Origin: Cordilura impudica
Lineage: Eukaryota; Arthropoda; Insecta; Diptera; Scathophagidae
Assembly: GCA_963682025.1 (NCBI GenBank)
Contig: OY821517.1
Location: 339,881,644-339,945,643 of the forward strand
DNA: 64,000 nucleotides
Direction of reading: 5' to 3'
Shown: piece by piece, positions 43,691 to 53,095 of the stretch
How the letters are laid out: every line of letters begins with the position of its first letter
How positions within the stretch are numbered: position 1 is the stretch's first letter
Notes under the pieces: generated by a model
What the model was told of the DNA's origin: nothing
Database searches by the model: none
What the model saw: the letters and a program-made list of their open reading frames with translations, nothing else
Position numbers and translations under genes: made by a program

Positions 43691-43695
43691 CGGCG
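43691..43695. repeat. Left 5-bp target-site duplication CGGCG of the Transib element
   Basis: CGGCG directly precedes the element and is repeated at 49575-49579 directly after it. GC-rich 5-bp duplications of CGNCG type are characteristic of Transib insertions. Confidence 0.8.
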
Positions 43696-43725
43696 CACAG
43701 TGGACCATATTTTGAGAAGGCGGCC
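43696..43725 (+). repeat. Left Transib terminal inverted repeat (CACAGTG heptamer)
   Basis: CACAGTGGACCATATTTTGA then GAAGGCGGCC. The first seven bases equal the consensus heptamer of vertebrate recombination signal sequences. No convincing nonamer follows after 23 bases (AATAGTCAT). Confidence 0.85.
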
Positions 43726-44239
43726 AATAGTCATTTTTTTTTTTGTTACCGATTTTAAAGTTATGTTATGCATTTGAAAGTAAATACTAGTAAACCTCGG
43801 GAGCCAAAAAATTGCGACTCTATCTCAACTATATCACAGCGAACAGGGTCTTCGAAAATGGGCTTTCTCAGTATTTTGCTAAAATTAAAAATTTCTTTGT
43901 ATAGTTTTACTTTGAATGACTGTAACTTTTTTGATTTAAAAGATTTTGAAGTGAAATAAATTTTGTATTATTTAATTGCTTCCATACTATTAATGTTAAA
44001 AATGTAAAATCACTGAGTCATTCCGAAATTAAAAAAAAAATTTTACAAAAATCTCCTACATAATAGAGCATAACTCCTGCCAATCAAAAGCAGTCAGAAA
44101 AAATATTGGACTCTTGTATAGTGCGAACCCTCCCCTATACTCATATACTCCATTATACACCCGCCAGTTTCCGCCCATGTGCACCAGAACAATTTTTCTG
44201 ACCCAAGGTTAGATATTTTCTGCAAAATTTATGAATACA

Positions 44240-44500
44240 AAAGTTGTCCACTATGTGGTTAGGATATATTTAGTTTGAGGTGATGTTTGTAACTGCCAAA
44301 AATATTGGACCTTTATCCATCTTTTATTATACGGATCGACACAAAAAACTTTCTGAGTCGATTAAACGATGTCCGTCCGTCCGCCTGAGTGTTATGAAAA
44401 CAAAAGTTGGTCGTACCGGTGCACCGCGGTGTATTTTTTTGCGTGTCGGTACAGTTGTCAGGAGTTGTTATATACTTATAAAAAAGGGTTGAGATATAAT
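44240..44500. repeat. Diverged family-A-like interspersed fragment inside the Transib element
   Basis: CCACTATGTGGTTAGGATAT, GTTTGTAACTGCCAAAAATA, TTATACGGATCGA, CTTTCTGAGTCGATTAAACG and GTCCGTCCGTCCG run in the same order as the terminal third of the family A elements, but with many changes. An old or sister-family insertion. Confidence 0.55.
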
Positions 44501-44614
44501 GCGCTTAATTGTTACAGGTACATTTACATAGGTATCTTTCAAAAACATTAATAGTCTGAATTAGATTATATAGTTTAAATACCTGACAAAATGGGAAACA
44601 ATTTAAATAACAGG

Positions 44615-44828
44615 TAAATGTTAAAAAAAAACTATTGCGACATAGCCCTTTAAGATATGAGCAGGTATGCTTCTAAAAGTGGTAATAAAAGATAAAAATT
44701 TGTAAATGGTAAAAAAAAACTATTGCGACATAGCCCTTTAAGATATGAGCAGGTATGCTTCGCCTTTTAAAAGGGCTTAGGGTGTGAGTTTTTTATGCTT
44801 CTAAAAGTGGTAATAAAAGATAAAAATT
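44615..44828. repeat. Tandem duplication (~88-bp unit, second unit with a ~40-bp insert)
   Basis: ACTATTGCGACATAGCCCTT to TAATAAAAGATAAAAATTT occurs at 44615-44702 and again at 44703-44828, where extra sequence (around CGCCTTTTAAAAGGGCTTAG) interrupts it. Confidence 0.8.
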
Positions 44829-44834
44829 TTTATT

Positions 44835-44891
44835 TTAATTAAAAAATTATTTAATCGAGTTCAAGGTCGTATTAAATAATTTTTTAATTAA
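44835..44891. repeat. Perfect 21-bp inverted repeat with 15-nt loop
   Basis: TTAATTAAAAAATTATTTAA(T) at 44835-44855 is exactly complementary to 44871-44891, around the loop CGAGTTCAAGGTCGT. It lies ~110 bp upstream of the transposase frame, in the presumed 5' region. Confidence 0.85.
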
Positions 44892-45003
44892 CAAACGACA
44901 GGTCAAATAAAATATTACATCTTTTAATTTTTATTTTACATAATTGCAAGAAAGAGTATTTATAATAATGTTTCCACAATTATTATTCATTACAATTTGT
45001 GCA

Positions 45004-47024
45004 ATGGCTAAGTACTGTTACAGAGATCTGACAGATATTTATTTTCAACGAAATGATTTAGACGATGTAATTTTGCACATAGTGAGCAACGACTTCTTTA
45101 AGAATTGTAACGTAGAAGACATTGAAATGCACAAAGGAAAAATTACTAATTTTGCATCGAATTTGAAAAGACGGTACATTGAATGCTCTCATAGCAAGGC
45201 AAACAACCGTTACCAAGACTGGTTAATAAAGGTACTTATTTTTGAGAGTGCATCTACAACTACCAACGAAAGTGGAAAAAAGGGTCGACCAGCTAAACTA
45301 ATTGACGGATGAAGTGAAAGATCTCGAAGGCGCAAGCTGGAGGATATCAATGAAGAAATTTCTCAAAGAATTATTAAGGATTCATTTTTGCACCAAATTC
45401 AACCAACTCAAAATAAAAAAAATAAAATTGAAATAATTGAAAAAATAGTTGAAGCGAGCCCAAGGCGCACAAAGACGATTTTGAAAAGCATTCCTACACC
45501 AATTGAAGATAAGAAATTTACGCCGGAAGAAGCGTTCGCCCTATTTTTGGAATTGAAATTGGCCAAAAATCAATATAAGGAATTGCGGAAGCGAACCAAT
45601 GAAAAGAATTGTGGAATTTTTCCAGAGTATCGAGATTTAGTTTCTGCCAAAAAAGAATGCTTACCTTCACAATCTGCTATTAGTGTCACTTCAACATCAG
45701 CAGAAATAAAATTGCAAGATCTCCTTTAACATACTGCAGAACGATTGCTAAATACGCTTGATACTGATCATTTAAAAAAAAATTGGTAATGGCAGCATTA
45801 CTTTAATTTCTAAATGGGGATGTGATGGATCCTCTGGTCAGAAACAATACAAGCAATTTAATGCCGAAAATTCATCAGATGATAATTTATTTATGGTATC
45901 TTTCGTTCCATTCCTTAACAAAAAGGTAAAGCGTCTTAGAGCCGTCAACTAGTAGAGCAACAGAAATTGATATATGGAAAAATGCAATTCCTTCTTCAAC
46001 AAAGTATTGCAGACCAATAAAATTTGCATTCAAAAAGGAAACCAAAGATGTCATAACTGAAGAAGTTCAAAAAATAAAAGATCAAATTAAGGAACTTCAA
46101 CCAGTAATATTTAAATTTGATGACCAAGACATTGAAGTATATTTTAAAATGTGTCTCACAATGATTGATGGAAAAGTTGCACAAGCTTTAACTGGAACAA
46201 AGTCAACGTCAAGCTGCATTATATGCCACAAGACATCAAGTCAATTAAGCCAACCCCCACCACAAGACGATAGTTTTAAGGAAGCCTACGAATTTGGAAT
46301 GTCCCCTCTTCATGCTAGAATACGTCTCATGGAGCATATTCCTAAATTTGGTTATGATTTGGAATTTGGTCCGTTAGGCGAAACAGTGAGAAAAAACAAA
46401 GAAAATAAAGAAAAAAGAAAGCAAAAACAAATTCAACAAAAATATCTACAGCTAGGCCTCGTAATCGACCAACCAAAACAAGGGGAAGGAAACACAAATG
46501 ATGGAAATACTGCAAGGAAATTTTTTTCCGATCCGGAAACTGCAGCATCTATCACAGGTGTAGGTCATGAATTAATAAGACGATTTAAAATCATATTACA
46601 AGTTCTAGCATGCAGCAGAAAGATAAATGCAAAAAAATTTGGAGAGTATGCCAATAAAACAGCTATACTTTATAATGAAAAATACTCTTGGAGATATAAG
46701 CCATCCAGAGTTCATAAAATTTTGTACCATGGGGAACAAATAATTCGAAACAATATGCTACCAATAGGAGATCTATCTGAAGAAGCGGAAGAAAAAAGGA
46801 ACAAAGACTACAGGTTCTTTCGCGAGCACAACACAAGGAAAATGTCCAGATGTTGTACTAATGAAGACCTTATAACTATTTTGTTGTGTACTTCAGATCC
46901 ATATATGTCCAACATTCGTCAAAAATGGAAAACTACCTCTATTGAATTAGACGAAGAAGCTAAACAACTTCTAGAAGATGAAAATCAAGGCCATTTAGAA
47001 GAAATTTTTACTAAAATTGGTTGA
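45004..47024 (+). pseudogene. Transib transposase (RAG1-core-like) pseudogene
   Basis: The frame is open from 44944; the best start is ATG 45004 (MAKYCYRDLTD). Read across its breaks it shows, in order: SERSRRRKLEDINEEIS; KWGCDGSSGQKQYKQ (first Asp, codon 45824-45826, equivalent to RAG1 CDGMGD); STKYCRPIKFAFKKE; LTMIDGKV (second Asp, 46167-46169); CIIC (zinc Cys pair); SPLHARIRLMEH; NDGNTARKFFSDPETAASIT; VHKILYHG (zinc His pair with the RAG1 spacing H-x4-H); and IGDLSEEAEEKRNKDYRFFRE (catalytic Glu block). The lesions are stops at 45310-45312 and 45727-45729, a frameshift in the A9 run near 45775, and another near 45930. The C-terminal 291 codons (46149-47024) are uninterrupted. AATAAA signals follow at about 47052 and 47127. 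The RAG1/Transib relationship is established knowledge; the residue matching here is by eye. Confidence 0.85.
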
Positions 47025-47149
47025 TTTAAAGTACTTTTTCATTACACTAACAATAAAATACACTTTTTGTTATATAGTTAAAAAATTTTTTTGATTTAAA
47101 AATTTATATATTTTGTAAATTTACAATAAAGATTGTTATATTTCATAAA

Positions 47150-47786
47150 TCTATATATATAAAATTGAATGTGTGTTTGTTTATTTGTTTGTTTGTTTGT
47201 TTGTGTGTACCTTATAGGAGACCAAACCTCTGGACCGATCTTCCTGAAATTTTCACAGCATTTAACTGGGACTCTGGCATGATTAATAGGGTACTTTTTT
47301 TTTGACCACGCCCACTTTTACGCCCACTTTTTTAAAATTATGTAATTGCTCCCATATAGTTTTTAACAGATTTACTTCAAATTGTATACACATTATACTC
47401 CAGGCGAGGTAGAAATAAACATTTCTTACGCCACGCCCCCTTTCACGCCCCTTTTCACGCCAAATTTTGTTTGAAAGTTTTAAACTTTTTTTTCTCTGTA
47501 CAAATTTGTTCCTTCCAACGGATTTTTTTATTTGGTAGTATATTGCTCTTAATACTGTTAACGTCGCCATATAACTATGAACCACGCCCATTTCACCGCC
47601 CCCTTTTTTTTTACTTATACCACTAACAATGTTTGCTATACAAAATAATTTTTTTGTAATATGTATTTATCTAAAGTTTTATACACTTTTTATCTACAGG
47701 TAAGGTAGCCATATATTTTTTTATTACCAAGTCCCCCTTTTTCGCCCCATTTTACCTTAAATCATAATTAATCTGCTTTCAATCTA
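47150..47786 (+). mobile_element. Helitron 5' portion nested in the Transib element
   Basis: Starts A|TCTATATATATAAAATTGAA, then GTGTGTTTGTTT runs and TATAGGAGACCAAACCTCTG, the same opening as the complete Helitron at 47787. Several CCACGCCC words (47309, 47430, 47582). It has no own 3' hairpin/CTAG before the second Helitron begins, so either it is truncated or the second element inserted into it. Confidence 0.6.
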
Positions 47787-48334
47787 TCTATATATATAAA
47801 AATGAATGTGTGTTTGTTTGTGCTTTATAGGAGGCCAAACCAAAGAACCGATCTTCCTGAAATTTTCAGAGCGTGTTACTGTGACTCTGGAAGGAATAAT
47901 ATGCTATATAAATTTTTGATTGGACAAAGGGGCGGTGCCACGCCCATATAACCCAAAATTTGAAAAAGTCATATCACGGGAATTTTTTTACCTACAGCAG
48001 TCATATTTGGTACATATGGTATTAGCATGAATAGAAATACATACAAGAAGAAAAGTGGGCGGGACCACGCCCCTTTTTAGAAAAATAAAAAATCGTAATA
48101 TCTTCTAAACTACTGGGAGGATCGTCATGAAATTTTCACAAAAGGATATTTTTGCGAAATAATAAGACCTTAGCTATATAAAGTTGTTAGTGAGCAAAGG
48201 GGCGTGGCGTATATATAAAAACGTTGATGCATTTGATTGTAACGAATGATCTCCGGAACCATAAGAGCTGTCGAGGTAGGATTTCCAGCATAGGTTCGGT
48301 TCGAGCTCTTCTGTGTTTTTTTTTTTAGTTTTAA

Positions 48335-48600
48335 CCCTCTAGCTGGCGTTGGGGTCAAGTTAAAAACAAAAATTTTTACTTTCAGCGCGATTTGACTGCA
48401 ATTCAGAATGAACGTATGTTTCGTCATAAGAAATTTTTGTATGTATAAATGGACCCGATAGGTGGCGCTGGGTAAAGTTATTTCGAATATTCTTATTTAT
48501 GGTGTGATTTTAATGAAACTAAGAATGTACATATATGTATGTTAGAAACATTTTTTTATTGGACCCGGTAGATGGCGCTGTTGTTCGAAAAATAATGAGT
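48335..48600. repeat. ~110-bp direct repeats (three imperfect units) in the Helitron
   Basis: The units start around CTCTAGCTGGCGTTGGGGTC (about 48340), GGACCCGATAGGTGGCGCTG (48451) and GGACCCGGTAGATGGCGCTG (48561), each followed by an AAT-rich stretch and GAACGTATGTT/GAATGTACATA-like words. Confidence 0.55.
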
Positions 48601-48677
48601 TGTCAAATTTATATAAATTTTAATAAATAAACTCACAAACGTTTTTATATATAAATATTCTAACGAAAAAGAAGGAA

Positions 48678-48957
48678 AAAGCCGCTGCATTATTGCATGG
48701 TGGCCGCACAGCTCATTCAGCACTCAAATCACCGTTAAACGTACAAAAAAATGAGAATGCCGTCTGTAATATCAAAAAACATTCCGGTATGGCAAAAGTT
48801 CTGCAAAAATGCTGTATTTTTTTTTTGGGGATGAATGTACCATGGCTCACAAACATTGTGATTTGATTTGATAAAAGATTTGAAAGGCAATGAAAGATTT
48901 TTTGGTGAAGCTCTCATTTTATTATCTGGAGATCTTCGTCACACATTTTATATAGGT
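48678..48957 (+). pseudogene. Helitron PIF1-like helicase fragment
   Basis: Translates as KAAALLHGGRTAHSALKSPLN, then SGMAKVLQKC, then in a shifted frame GDECTMAHKH (Walker B region DEC) and KDLKGNERFFGEALILLSGD followed by LRHTF (motif III, LSGDxRQ-like). The Walker A loop, the Rep domain and the C-terminal blocks are absent. It is the leftover of an autonomous parent in an internally deleted Helitron. Confidence 0.75.
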
Positions 48958-49544
48958 ATATACAGATTCTAACTAAAATAAAAATTCATTGAGGGCAAAA
49001 CAACGTTTGCCGGGTCCAGCTAGTTTACCATAAAAATTGATATAGAAATATTTAAAAAGACAATAAAAAAAAAATTTAACTAAAGCAAAAACATACGAGT
49101 TTTTCATTGAAACTTCTCTACATTGAACCAATATAAAGTAACTTTTACGTTCGCTGCTTAATAAATTATATTTTAACTTGGGATCTTTAAAAAAACAACC
49201 TTTGGCCCTTGTGCACATTAGGACTAAAAAGTATACGGGGGCCAAAGTTTGCCATTTTCTGAAAAAATTAACTTAAAAAATTGTTAAAAAGTATTAGTTG
49301 TAAAATTAACTGAAAAAAGAAGACATTATATTAAAAAAAACTTTTTTTTAACTTTTAACACTTCACTTTTGTACTAAAATTCAACTACAAATGAAAATGT
49401 ATTTTAAACCCTCTGTAACTTTTTTCATTTTCGATCGAGAATTACGTTTTATAGCAAAACTTAAAGGCTAAAGTCTCACCTACCAAACAAAAAAAAAAAA
49501 ACCGCATATCAAAATTCCAATCCAATCAAAAGTTATAGATTTTT

Positions 49545-49574
49545 GACCGCCTTCTCGTCAAATGGTCCACTGTG
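49545..49574 (-). repeat. Right Transib terminal inverted repeat
   Basis: Read on the minus strand: CACAGTGGACCATTTGACGA then GAAGGCGGTC. After a 23-base interval from the heptamer comes AAAAATCTA, only weakly nonamer-like. CGGCG follows at 49575-49579. Confidence 0.85.
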
Positions 49575-49579
49575 CGGCG

Positions 49580-50449
49580 GTTTGATAATAATAATCCACC
49601 AATCACAACAGAAGAAAGTGTGTGTAATGGGTTAGCCACCTTTGTGAGTTTTTATTGCTTTTTTTTCATATTTTACGCAGCCATATTTTCGGAACTACCA
49701 ATTTTACCAATTTTCAACAATTTACAAGGGTGTGAGGCTTGACTATACTTCAAAGTTCCCATTAGTAGATCTTTGTTCATTAGTTTTCAAAAAAAAAAAA
49801 AATAAATAAAAAAATAATAATTTTTCTACCAATCATTTGAGTTTCCGCGATTCCTTGCGATCACCCCGCGTATGCTTAATATTTAAATCCATAGATATTA
49901 AACATACGTTCGGTATAACTTTTATATTTTTGGTTTAATCACAACACAAAACACTCTCGCCCAAACTTTAAATCCTTATATTTTTTGTTTTAATTAATAC
50001 TTTTGCGGTGCCCTCTTAAAATACGTTATCAAAATAAAGTTAAATATCAATTCATAGCAAAATTTCTGTTTATTTTTTGCCAACCCCACTAAATTTACTA
50101 TTTTCCATAGAAAACTTTATTTTTTTTAGAAATAATATTCAAAACAGGGAGAAAAAAACACGAAAATATCAACATCAACGCAAGAAGAACCCTACAAAAC
50201 CAAAATCCTAGAACTTATACGGCAAAACAAAACCTCAACAAACATTTAACAAAACAGTAGAACAACTTCAACGAGAAAACAACAACACAAATTGATCAAA
50301 AAACTGAAAGCAAAAGGTATTTATATATAGAAATTTCCACAAAACTGCACAGCAGCAAAAACAACACCAACATCGACAAAAACAGAATAAATAAAAATTT
50401 GCAAAAACTTCACTTCACTACTTAAGAGTTCTACAGATTTATATGATGA

Positions 50450-50481
<32 letters not shown>

Positions 50482-51190
50482 ACACACATACTGATATACC
50501 CAGTAACTCAGTCACTGACACAAGTATTAAATGCAAAATATGTTATAAATACTAGCAAACGGTAAAAGTAAGCAGTGCATGTGCATGTGTATGGGCATGT
50601 GTATGTGTGTTTTCTGTTTTAGCATCATATCAGCAGCATTTGCTATTTTGTTGTTGTTGCAATTGTAGCAAATAGTAACATCATTATCCACGGTAAAGAC
50701 GACACAATAGTCACTGACGCTAAGCACAAATGCACCCGGAAGTACAACAACACCAAGTATAACAACAACAACAGCAACAACATCCATAACAGTAGCAAGA
50801 ATAAAAGTGAAAAGAGAAATAATTTTGGGGTGTCTATATATTTTTTTGTTCAAAATACCCACCTTATGATTACTCCTTCGCTAGTAGTACAAGTGCTATA
50901 AACCAAAAAATGAAGAAAGAAATAACGAAAAAAAAATTTCCTTCATTCTAAGTTTACGTTTTGTTGTGTCCAAACAATGTTAATGTATTTTCTTGGGCAG
51001 CAAACGAAACAAGAGAGCGAGAAGAGTAAGCTTTATTGTAAGTAAATATGTTGAGTGAGTGTAGAGAAGAGGAACTGTTTGAAGTTAGAGGACTTCTTTG
51101 ATTCTTCGGGTTGCCATGTGAGATATTGTTGGATGAAATATGAAATTTTAAAAGAAATTAAAAATCTGTCCTTAATTATTTTTAAAATAT
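49580..51190. other. Unique-looking sequence without a recognised gene; (CA)n and CAA/CAG-rich parts
   Basis: A (CA)n tract at 50452-50489. CAACAAC/CAGCAAC-rich stretches at 50160-50290 and 50740-50800. The minus-strand frames at 50321-50862 are Val/Cys-rich readings of these microsatellites. No protein family is recognised. Possibly intergenic or UTR-like host sequence. Confidence 0.45.
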
Positions 51191-51194
51191 TTTT

Positions 51195-51281
51195 GACACG
51201 AATGTATAAAAAAAATTAAATAAAAATATAGTTTGAATTAAAAATTTATATTCGGGATATTTTTTTGATTTAAAAAATATT
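51195..51281. repeat. Copy of a dispersed AT-rich block (also at 56185-56270)
   Basis: AAATATAGTTTGAATTAAAA and TTCGGGATATTTTTTTGATT occur in both places in the same order. The copy at 56185 lacks the SINE and serves as an empty paralogous site. Confidence 0.6.
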
Positions 51282-51291
51282 AAATCGTGAA

Positions 51292-51591
51292 AATAAGCGC
51301 CCCGGTAGGTGAGTAGGTAGCGTGCTCGCCTATTATGCGGGGGTCGTGGGTTCGATTCCCACCAGAGGCTTTGGTCTGTCGCTTCAAAAACCACCCAATT
51401 GTTCATTGTCACCCGGCTTATCACTGGACCCAAATTAGAATACAAATTTACTTTGTATTATAATTAATATAAAATAAAATAAAATAAAATAAAATAAAAT
51501 AAAATAAAATAAAATAAAATAAAATAAAATAAAATAAAATAAAATAAAATAAAATAAAATAAAATTAATAAAATAAAATAAAAGTAAAATA
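51292..51591 (+). mobile_element. tRNA-derived SINE with (TAAAA)n tail
   Basis: A tRNA-like head GCCCCGGTAGGTGAGTAGGT (A-box-like) and GGGTTCGATTCCCACC (B box, consensus GGTTCGANTCC) lie at 51299-51369. A unique ~80-bp body follows (to about 51445), then an AAAAT/TAAAA microsatellite tail (51470-51590). Perfect 10-bp duplications AAATCGTGAA flank it (51282-51291 and 51592-51601). Acceptor-stem pairing is poor, so it is not a working tRNA gene. RNA polymerase III transcription from the A/B boxes is expected for such elements. Confidence 0.85.
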
Positions 51592-51601
51592 AAATCGTGA
51601 A

Positions 51602-52265
51602 TATTTTTTATTCAAAAATTATTAAAAATTGAAAATATATTTTGAAGTAAAAAAATCATTTTGAAATAAAAAATATTCTTTTTAAATCTAAAAAAAAATT
51701 TTTTTTTGGTAAAATTTATTTTAAGAAACTTGTCCGCTCTTTCTTGTCCGTTTAAAGATGAAACTAATTATTTTAAAAATATTTTTGAAAATGAATGAAT
51801 TAAACAAAAATGTATAAAATAAAAATTCAATGTGAAGTAAAAAAATGTTGACGATAATTTTTCGTTTTTGAATACAGAAATTTTTGTTGGTTTTTAACCT
51901 ATTTAGAAATTTAAAAATATCCTATTTTGTTCTGGTCGATATATTTTGAAAGATTTTGTGTAAAATATCGTTACAAGAAAATTATTTTGATATTATCTTG
52001 ATTATTATTTTGACTATTTTGATTTAAAATTTGAGGTGATTAAAAATTTTAAACGGCAAAACATTTTCGAAAAGCATATTTAATTTCACTTCTAAGAAAA
52101 AAATTTTTTTGATATAAAAAAATATTTTCAAATTTAAAAAAAAATTATGTTTCAAAAATTTTTTTTTTGTAAATTTCGGAAGATATTTTTTACACTTGTT
52201 TTTTTAAATATAAATTTTTTTTCTTGTAAATTTCAAGATTTTTTTTTAAATAAAAAAAATATTTT
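51602..52265. other. A/T-rich low-complexity sequence
   Basis: Long A/T homopolymer mixtures with no gene. Parts (around 51720-51830) weakly resemble 55400-55480 and 62390-62460. Confidence 0.45.
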
Positions 52266-53095
52266 TTATTTCACTCCTCTCCAGTGTGCAGAGGGTAGAT
52301 ATAAGTTTGTCATTCCGTTTGTAATAATTAGAAAAAAAAATTTTGGACCCCATAAAATATATATATTTGTGATCCTTATAACAAGCGGAGTTGATATAGC
52401 GATGTCCGTATGTCCATCTGTCCGTCTGTCCGTCTGTCCGTCTGTGGAAATCACGATGACGGCATCAATCAGGCAGCTAGGGTGCTCGTTGACATAAAAA
52501 ATGATTCATTAACATCCTGAAAAGTTTGCTGTTTAAAATCTTCCAAATCGGTCGATTAGGGCCCGAGATTTGAATGAAGCCCTAAAAAAAGTCTTGAAAA
52601 AATATAATTTTCTATGTTGTTCTTGTCACGTTCACGCCCTGAATAGTGCAGCTACAGTGATCATTTTTAGTGAGAATGATTCACCAAATTCATGGGAAGA
52701 TTTCTATTTCAAAAATCATTAAAATGGGTGGAACAGGTCCAGAGAAATCTCTGAAAAAGTAAAAAAAAAATGAAAAATATGATGTTTCAATATTGTTCTT
52801 GTTGTTATTCTAAATGTTGTGTTGTTGTCATAGCTGGACTTGTGGTTTTTGTGGTCGTTGTGGTAATAATATAATAAAAACTAACGCTTTGTAAATTTGT
52901 TTATTATTAAAAAAATTTAAAAGTTTCCATTGTTTTGGCATCACTAAAAAATCTGTTAGATCATTTCTGTTATTACCAGGAGCCTACCTGCAAAATTTCA
53001 GATCGAACGGCTCACGGGAAATTGGTTAAAATCGATCCAAAATTTTTTCGACAAGCAGACACTACGAGTTAATATAAAGGGAGTAAAAATTCACC
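52266..53095 (+). mobile_element. Helentron/DINE-like interspersed element, family C
   Basis: Begins near the hairpin CCTCT-CCAGTGTGC-AGAGG (52277-52295), followed by GTAGATATAAGTTTGTCATT. It contains a GTCCGTCTGTCCGTCTGTCC tract at about 52421-52445 after GGAGTTGATATAGCGATGTC, and a ~650-bp body ending near GACAAGCAGACACTACGAG. Layout parallels families A and B (terminal hairpin, mid GTCY microsatellite), but the sequences differ. No other copy is in the window, so the ends are approximate. Confidence 0.5.

Larger units (their letters stand above)
47787..49023 (+). mobile_element. Non-autonomous Helitron with helicase remnant, nested in the Transib element
   Basis: The 5' end TCTATATATATAAAAATGAA follows A (47786). 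The 3' end carries the hairpin GGCAAA-ACAACG-TTTGCC (48993-49010), then GGGTCCAG and CTAG (49020-49023), followed by T (49024). Insertion between A and T without duplication is the Helitron rule. Internal CCACGCCC words, three ~110-bp direct units around TAGRTGGCGCTG (48335-48600) and a helicase fragment are present. Confidence 0.8.
43696..49574 (+). mobile_element. Transib-type (RAG1-core-like) DNA transposon, with nested insertions
   Basis: The terminal inverted repeats of 30 bp match at 25 positions with no gaps. Both begin CACAGTGGACCAT and end GAGAAGGCGG. Perfect CGGCG duplications flank the element. Inside is a ~690-codon decayed transposase with RAG1-core-like blocks (45004-47024). Nested insertions account for much of the 5.9 kb: a family-A-like fragment (44240-44500), one Helitron 5' part (47150-47786) and one complete Helitron (47787-49023). 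Transib identity rests on three independent signs: termini starting CACAGTG/CACWRTG, a 5-bp CG-rich duplication, and the transposase. The copy is dead. Confidence 0.88.

Noticed and set aside
43726..43734. RSS nonamer after a 23-bp spacer at the Transib termini
   Set aside because: AATAGTCAT (left) and AAAAATCTA (right) match the ACAAAAACC nonamer poorly; only the heptamer is convincing.
44280..44551. Two overlapping 60-70-codon frames upstream of the Transib transposase
   Set aside because: They read through a GTCCGTCCG-bearing interspersed fragment and show no protein-like pattern.
50321..50862. Val/Cys-rich minus-strand frames
   Set aside because: They read (CA)n and CAACAAC tracts; no family recognised.
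51299..51369. A tRNA gene
   Set aside because: The B box is good but the acceptor stem pairs poorly, and the segment is the head of a SINE with tail and target duplications.
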